From contig JAVYIG010002749.1 of assembly GCA_035222895.1 (NCBI GenBank), positions 124,001-188,000 on the forward strand: a stretch of DNA of 64,000 bases. Reading direction: 5' to 3'. Under the pieces are notes generated by a model. That model was not told the origin of the DNA and ran no database searches. It worked only from the letters and a program-made list of their open reading frames with translations. Positions 15,201 through 24,200 of the stretch are shown here, piece after piece; position 1 is the stretch's first letter; each line of letters starts with the position of its first letter. Source of the DNA: Strongylocentrotus droebachiensis. Lineage: Eukaryota; Echinodermata; Echinoidea; Camarodonta; Strongylocentrotidae. Position numbers and translations under genes: made by a program.

Positions 15201-18200
15201 ATGTTTTGAAGAATCAACGTGGTAAATATTACCTGTGAATGTCATTTTATGTTCGAAATTCAAAGATTTTTGTGTAGACATCAACTTGGTAAGACTATCC
15301 ACGATAACTTTAAGATTTGAAATGGGAAAAGGTAGCGGATTATAAAAACAATTGGATAATGATAAACGATTTAACCAAAGAAAGAATTGCAATTGCGAAA
15401 TGTGTCAAATCAGTTAAGCGACTATAATGCAAAATATACGACTACCGTTCATTCATTTGGTTTACTATATCCCACAATAACACTTCCCTGTATCATCAAA
15501 TGAGAAAATTCATTTTATTCTTGTCAATTAAAATTGCAACAGATATTAGATGTAATGGTGCTTACTCAATCAAAATGAATCAGTTCATATCTTACTCTGT
15601 TTAGTTACCCTCAACCCACGTCCGGAAGTGAACCAAAGAAGAAGGTCATGCAACAATTACAACCTGTTGCATAATCATGAAACTAATGGAATACTTACAT
15701 CCGAAAAATGTTCTAAAAACAACAGGTCCCGATGAACATCCTTGTGAGAGGTATTATCCTATAATTACTCAAACATCATACATGGGATGTTTTACTTTTG
15801 CCCCTCGAATGATTGTGCTTTTCTGGCGAAAATTGATTCCTGAATTCGACAGGATTGATGCCTTGTAGCCTATGTGCTTTTCCATTGGAGAAATGGCTTG
15901 GCATGGTTTTGCGGCCATGTATTCATTTGAGGACATAATAGATGATCAGTCATTTTTCAAATTGTGTTTCATTGGAATCATGAAAAGAATCTGACATTGC
16001 CAATTCTTCTCGTAGATTTTGTCGGAGACGATATTGTCTGTTTTTGGTGTCGTCGTCAAGGTGGCTTTCCAAATTTTTGGGCACGTAGGAAGAAGAAATC
16101 ACATTATATGCCTTTTATGAATCATCGAGTAAAACGAAAAGTATTGGAAACCAATGGAGTTTGCCCGCCACCCACTTTGCTAAACTGTCATAGGAAAACT
16201 CTTATCAATAGTCGCACTCTGTTGCAACCTAGTCGTGTCAAAGAGTTTTAACTCCGAACTTCGTAGTAGTATCGACTGTGGCTTTCAACTTGGACATCTC
16301 GCTACCGCTAAGCCATCACGTTAGTTTGTTGTTTAACCTGGTAGGAGGAAAACTGGAAGGAGGAAAACCAGAGGACGTAGCAGTAAACCTGATAAAGGAA
16401 AATGCAGATAACATGACAAAAATAAATACTTGTATAGCAGGTGTGCCTGTCTAGAGAACCTGGACGTCAATTTAAACTATCATCTTTTTTCCAACCCTGA
16501 CAATAATATAAACGCAGAGATTTTAGAGGAGGTGTACCATCCAAGGCAGATGAGGTTGAAAGGGCAGATGCTTTCTGTTCCAGAATGGCGTGCCTACATT
16601 TTCCTTGCAACACCAATGTAAGTACAGGGTGATTGGTTTATTCTTCCGCCATTATGACTAAACCAATTGTTGTGATTGTGTTAAAGTTGTCATCACTATA
16701 GGTATGGGCTCTAAAAATTGGCTGAATCGGCAATGTCTCTGTGATGCAGTGGCGGACAACTTTTTCACTTAGTCCAACACTCAGAATGAATCAAATTTCT
16801 TTCTTTTTCTAAAAATGTATCACTCAGGAGGGTCTATTCTCTTTAAATGACCTATAATTATATGTTATCCATAATATATCATAAGTAGAAAACAGAAATT
16901 AATGGTATTATTGTAAATGACAAACGAAATTTCACTGACCAAACTACCAATTTGAGATTCGCAAAAACTTAGTGATCTAATATTTTCTAAAATAATTCAA
17001 TTTTTTTTTTCAAATGGGATAATTTCGTACTTCCCGTCGTCAAGAATATTGGTGAATTGTTGCTAACCATGCATAATACTAGTGTCATCTGGAATGTCCA
17101 ATTATATTTACTTCTTCTAGTCTTTTGTCTTTCTTCTTGTCTTTTTTCCTTTTTTTTTCTGAAGGCTCCCCAATCTTCAAGTTATGTTCCAGACGGGGTT
17201 ATACATCAACGACCTCAGCATGCATGATTCGAGCAGAGATCTGGTCCTAGCCGGTACCCAGCAATCTGCTGAACTCAAACTTGCCTTAGACCAGGTAACA
17301 ATTAACCCCTCATTACAATCTCAAAGACTTCCAAAGAATCAACCCAAGGCAATTTCAGTAGCCTCGTGTGCCATGTAATGAAATACATGCGAACATAAAC
17401 CTCAGCACCCGATCATTGTTTATATAGACAGTATAAAACGGTTTTGAAAATGCTCTTAAGATTTTTGTTAAAGGTATTACAAAGTTTTGGTATGGGGTCA
17501 TGAATTTGGTTCAAATTAACATATTGGAAGCATATGCGTTCCTACAATATACATTGATCGTTGTCGCGGTCGAAATCGAGTCTCAAGTTATGAAATTATA
17601 AATAATAAACTCTTTTTGTTGTATAGCTCCCTCTCAAGGTCAAGATATTAATTTAGATATGAAACAATGTTTCTTGACTAAAATCGACCGATTAGCTATT
17701 CCCGTTTGAAAATTATATGTCCAAACTACATATTCTGAGATTTCCATGGTCGCAGCTACCATTGTACGGCTGAATTTGAAATTTATCAAAATTTACCGGG
17801 AGCACCGGTAAATTTTTACATTCAATTTTTCTCCAAAAACAGAAGTGTTTTAGGGGCCAATTTTTTTAGTGTTTATAATACATCCACAGGGGCATCCAAA
17901 TATATAAAAATTGTAAAGATTTACTATCCACCCAATTTTCTAAATTTCCCAAAACTTTGTATTACCTTTAATAGTATTTGCGATCTTAATCCTGCCATAT
18001 TTGTGTTTTGAATGAATCCCGAGTTGTATAGGGAGCTCGGGTAGAGGCTCGGGATGACTCGGAGAAGCTTGTACTGACATCACTATCGATGCGAACATTT
18101 TCGAAACAGCCACGGATTCTAAAAGAGTCGGTGCGGGTGTACTGAATTTTGACGAGCTGTTGCTGACTTCCCTGCTTCCGACCTGGGTTGGGGTTTTGCT

Positions 18201-21200
18201 CTTGCCGATTCGTACCCAAACGACCTGCTGTCTTTCTAAGTACGCTATGGTTTCTAATATGGAACCCGGGTAACGTCGACACAACGTGGAGAGAACATGG
18301 GTAATACCTATCCATTGGAACATTCTTAAAAGGGGATATATGATCGTAAATCTTCCTATATGTTGCAAGTTAGCACGAGTTACATCGAGCTATCGGTCAT
18401 TTCCCCCGAGTTCCTTGCGAACTTTGTCGAGCTTGCTCTGGTTGAATCTCCCCCACAATGTGTGTATCAAACACGTGCCTTGTGCTTAAGCTATGATTTT
18501 CCCATTTCTCTTCGCAAGGAACTAAGGAAAAGTTCACAGCTTGAGGAGAGCATGACAAAACTGGATCTGGAGATGAAGAGAACCGATTCGCTGCTCTACC
18601 AGATGATACCGAGACAAGTGGCTGAGAAGCTCCGGAGAGGGGAACCAGCCACAAGCACGTGTGAAGTAAGAGGTATTCTTTGTAATGTTATTAATAATAA
18701 TAATATGTACATTGTGGCTCGTGAAATCCTCATAGGTCACTGCCATTACGCTCAGATCAAACTGGTTCTATTTGGGATTGTCTTTCTACTCTGTGCCAAC
18801 CTGTTAATTTATCTATTCGTAATTTCGTATCGTTTCCTCTTCGTTTTCCAGGTATTTACCGCTGTCACTATTCTCTTCAGTGATGTCGTCGGCTTCACGA
18901 CGATCTGTTCGCGGATCCCACCCATGGCTGTCGTCTCTCTGCTGAACGGCATGTACATCAAGTTTGACAATCTCAGCGAAACCTACGAAGTCTACAAGGT
19001 GAAACCGGTTAAAGAATGAAGGGTAGTCTAATAGAAAGAATGGGGCACAAGGAGACAATTAAAGGAAACCAAAACCTTCATACTAAGTAACTTTTATTGT
19101 AAAGTTTAAGATATTTAAAAAATATCAGTGAAAATTTGAACAAAATCGGGCAAGGAATAAGGAAGTTAGAGCCTTTTGAAATGACTAGTCACTAGAGGGC
19201 GGTATTCAATTTGATGACATCATCTGTGAACAACTCTCCATGCCTTTTGTACATCAAATTTCATGTTTTTCCTTCTTTCTTGTGATTGAGATAATCTACT
19301 CCCCTGAATGCAAGATATATAATGCAAAATGATATTCTACTTCACATGTTATGAAGTCGGATCAAGAACACAAATAAATACGAAGAAAACAAAAAAATTG
19401 TGAAATTTTATGTACAAAAGGCATGGAGAGTTGTTCACAGATGATGTCATCAAATTGAATACCACCCTCTAGTGACTAGTCATTTCAAAAGGCTCTAACT
19501 TCCTTATTCCTTACCCGATTTCGTTCAAATTTTCACTGATATTTTTTAAATATCTTAAACTTTACAATAAAAGTAACTTATTATGAAGGTTTTGGTTTCC
19601 TTTAACCAAATATACAAGAACAAGGAGAGAGAGGGACCCACAAAGCAGTCAGCCCCGAAGACATATGACACAAATAAACAAGGGATTCTGCTTCTTTAAA
19701 TACGTTCTTACAATTCAGTGAAGTTTGTAATTGCTTTAAAATTGCTCTATTAAAAAAAAATCGATATAGATATATTGAAGAGAACGTTTTTCCCCCTCAT
19801 CCCTGGTGAAATAGATGGCTATCCGGTTCATAGAAATCTAAAGAATGCTTCCAGCCCCTCCAGGCAGGTTAGCCACAGCAGTCACTGTGCCCCTAGCATT
19901 AACCATGTTGTCATTAATCGCTGTTATTATAATCATTATCATCATCATAGTACTAAGATCATCAGCAGCACCCGCCTTACTTTTGTTATTAAATCACTGT
20001 GTAGGTTGAAACCATAGGCGATGCCTATATGGTAGTGTCGGGTGCTCCTACGACTACCAAGTACCATGCTGTACGGATAGCAGAGATGGCGTTAGGTATG
20101 AGGGAAAGTATGAACGACCTCAAAGATCCCTCAAGCAAAGATGAAATCGTCAAGATACGAGTCGGTAAGGAGGAGGTTTTACATGCTCATTATTTATCTT
20201 TCTTTGACTCTAACACTGGTAAATGCTTAGTCTACACATCCTTTCCGTTCTTCATGGCACTCCTTGCAGCTACTCGCATTACATATACCATCCCAGTAAA
20301 GCTTCCCAAGTGAGCTGCTTAAAGGTAATACAAAGTTTTGGGAAATTTGAAAATTGGGTGGAAAGTGATTTGTTACAATGTTGATATATTTGGATGCCCC
20401 TGTAGATGTATTATAAGCTCAAGAAAAATTAGTCCCTAAAACACTTCTCCTTTCGAGAAAAATTGAATATAAAAATTACCGGTGCTCCCGGTAAATTTTG
20501 ATAAATTTCAAATAGCGCCTACGGCCGTACAATGGTAGCTGTGACCATGAAAATCTCAGAATATGTAGTTGTGATATATATTTTCCAAACGGGAATAGCT
20601 AATTGGTCGATTTTAGTCAAGAAACATTGTTTCATAGCTTAATTAATATCTTGACCTTGAGAGGGAGCTATATAACATGAAGAGTTTATTATTTACAATT
20701 TCATAACTTTAGACTCGATTTCAACCGCGACAACGATCCCTGAATATTGTAGGATCGCATATGCTTCTAATATGTTCATTTGAACCAAATTCATGAGCCA
20801 ATCCCAAAACTTTGTATTACCTTTAAGAGATTTCTCCATCTAGTATCAAGTATTCCGTCTGAGATATAGGATTATATCTATAGGTAGCAATTGCGTTTTA
20901 GGTAATAGGGTAAGGTTCCAGAAATGATAAGAAGTCGCAAATATGACATAGGAGCAAATAGAGGAAACGTGATTTCTGTAAATAGGTGTAATAACTTAAT
21001 TTTGTTTTTCTAATGGGCTTTCATAGTTGAAGAAAATACACATTAAAACAAGTATAGGGCTTTATTTTGAGATCATTTTTGTGACCGAAAGGTATTGGGA
21101 CTGCGCGTACCACGTGGCATCGAAATTGGTCCAAACTATTTAAGATAATTTTCTTGATAATAGCGTCATTTGGAATAGGGCGAAGTTTATAAAGAGAATT

Positions 21201-24200
21201 CATTTTCGAGTGGGATTGCAAGTATGATAGTCTGTCACATTAGAATGAAAAGTGGTAAGTTCACATATTGTTCCACATAATCAGCATCTTTATATGCTCT
21301 GTAAGGGTACTATATTCCATTTGCAGGCCTCAAAAGAAAAAAGGTTAAATTCCAACTGCATTTTAATGATAATACTAATTTAGAACTTAAATCAAAACGA
21401 AAGGCTTGAAAATGTCTTTTTGTGGGAAAATAACGACCGTTAGTCGTCGAAACGAATCTAGGAATTGCAATCGATTGGTCGTACGTTTCATGCTGCGCAA
21501 ACATTTAATCAGTTTAATTTTGGCCATTACAAGAAGTGGGTTATTCTTATATATGTTATGTATGTTATTACCAAAGAAAAAAAGAAGTCAGTCAGTCACT
21601 CAATAGTGTCTGACAGTGAACTCTAGAAAATGAGCGGAATTCCTTGCATAATTTGAATTTTTCACAGATAGGACATATGTAACATATTCATAATTCCTGC
21701 AAAATTCTACAGAATTTGATGTTGGCTGCAAAAGGGATACACTACCTTTAAGTCATGAGGAATTTCAATCGATGGAAATGTAAACTACTCGTTGCTTTGC
21801 AGGTAGGATGGTCACCGGTGTCATCGGTCTCAATATGTATCGATCAATTTATAAACAGCATACACAAGTGACATCAATGTTTCCTCATGTATCAAATTTG
21901 GAACATCAGGCCATTTTAAGAACATCTCTTGTTTGTGTCATTGCCACCATAATATTCTCCGCATGAAAATGAAAAGAATAGGAGAAACAAAATCAGCAGA
22001 ACTTCATTTTAAAGATAAACTTGAGTTCTGGTAAAAAAAAAAACAATTCTCACAAAAAAAAAATCAAACGAAAGTTACACTGAATGTTCAAGTTTACAAA
22101 TAAATGTCATTTGCCAAACAATTTTGGTCGAAATGTATACTGGCTGAGTAATGAGCATAGAAAGATAAGGAAATCAAGGTAAGTAGGCCCGACACCATTT
22201 GTGTAGTCCCATGTGCAACTTTCTGTGTACAGGGCTTGTTACTTTACCAAGACTGGGCCAAATTTATTATGATTTTGATGACCCCAGAACCTTGCAGTAA
22301 CACACCAATACTTACATGCTACATGATCAACTTTTTCTGATCCATTCCACACCTTTTCTTTCACAATGCAATCGCATGACCAGAACTCAACTTTATCTTT
22401 AATATGACAAATATTATGCAATTACGGAATATGCTTGTTTTATTGTAGGTATTCATACCGGTATGGTTGTGGCCGGTGTGGTCGGGCTGAAGATGCCTCG
22501 CTACTGTCTCTTCGGTGATACTGTCAACACGGCTTCAAGGATGGAATCTACAGGAGAAGCTCTGAAGATTCATATGAGTGAGACCACCAAGAAGAAGCTA
22601 GATCAGTGGGAAGGATACTACAACATAGAAGAGAGGGGCTCGACAAACGTTAAGGTACAGTCAAGCCTGCTTTAGGCCAAATATGAAGAAGAAAAAAACA
22701 TGTTTAGCGTCCTGATTTTTGGAAAAATAGGAAGGAGGAGGCCCTTTTTTTTTTTTTTTTTTTTTCAAAATGGCCGCTCAGTACAATTTCCCAGACAGTC
22801 GGGCTATTTTTCAAGATGGCCGCCGACAGAAATAGATCCATTTTAGCAGTGTTTTTCATGTGTGTTTTTCTTAAACAAAAAAAAACCTTTAAAAAAAAAT
22901 CAAAAAAATTTCCCCCAAAAAAAATAGGAGGCGGCCCCCAAAAAGGAAGCGGACGGGGACGCTAAACATTTATATTTTTGTTAATGGTCTTAGTGACTAC
23001 CTGTCTACAAAGGAATCTGTACACACTTTTATTGTATCCCTTGTGTGGTCTTTTAGACAGGTTTCACTGTATGTGCAAGAACGTCAGTTTCTGGTGGGTA
23101 GGTCGAAGGCCTATGAAGCACATGGCATGGGGTAAGAATCAATACCAGGGCACTAAACAAGTGTCCATTAACAAGATGAAGCTAGATCAGTGGGGTGGAT
23201 ACTACAATATAAAGGAAAGGGGTTCGACAAATGTAAAGGTACAGTCTAACCTGATTTAGTAACGACCTGTCTACAACGACCACCTGTCTACACAGACGAC
23301 CACATTTTTGTTTCTCTTGAAAGTGGTTTCTCATTGAAACATGTACTAAAGGAACCTGTACATGAATACCACCTGATTATAAAGACCACTCTTCTTGTCT
23401 CCCGTGTGTGGTCGTTATAGACAGGTTTCACTGTATATGCAAGAACGTCATGTTCTGAAGGCCTATGAAGCACATCGGGGTCGAATCACTGTCAGGGTAC
23501 TAAACAAGTGTCCTTTAACAAGGCATTAATCTACATTTGCCACTCTCCACCCTGGAGAAGCAAATGGAGCCTGCTAGTAGGGATCTCCTGAATGACCGAG
23601 TGCCTTGTTTTGGTAGCCATGTATAATGAGGGGCCAATAATGATGATGGCATGACCCCCTCAGGGAGAACAACGTCCTTACTGATGGGGCTATAGCCATG
23701 TAGTGGTCAGTGGCAGTATTATTGGTTGAAGCAATATCAGCAAAGTTTGATGAAAAACATGAGAGTTGGAACAAGTAGATTCATATTTTCTTTTTACTGA
23801 CAAAGCCAATCTACATCAACGGCCTGCTTTCTGAAGTAAAAGATGGCACCTCCAATATATTAGTGTAATTAAAATTTCAGTCATATATTTAAGCAAAATA
23901 TTTTCGAGAGTATTACTGTATCTTATAATTTGGCATGTTAAAAAAGTTGTGGGTTATATATGGCCTACAACCATGATAATAGTAAACTTCATTGTTTGGT
24001 TTTGTGTTCGAAACTGAAAAAAGGGGAAAATTAGCATAAATCATAGACGCACCGGTAGTAGAATGATAAACATGTGTCTCATGTCGGTTTGAATAAAGTA
24101 CTTTACTTTACAAAATGTATCATAAAGTATTTCTGATCTACGTCATCATTACGTCGCATGTCTTATCGATTTCATTATGACGTCACGTGTAGGGCAAAGG

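Noticed and set aside
17940..18368. 142-codon minus-strand frame
   Set aside because: It overlaps the end of a TTAA MITE and intron sequence, with no recognisable domain.
18360..19019. Contiguous 219-codon frame as one protein
   Set aside because: It contains cyclase exons D and E but reads through an intron with clear GT/AG boundaries (18666-18851) and through both outer splice sites.
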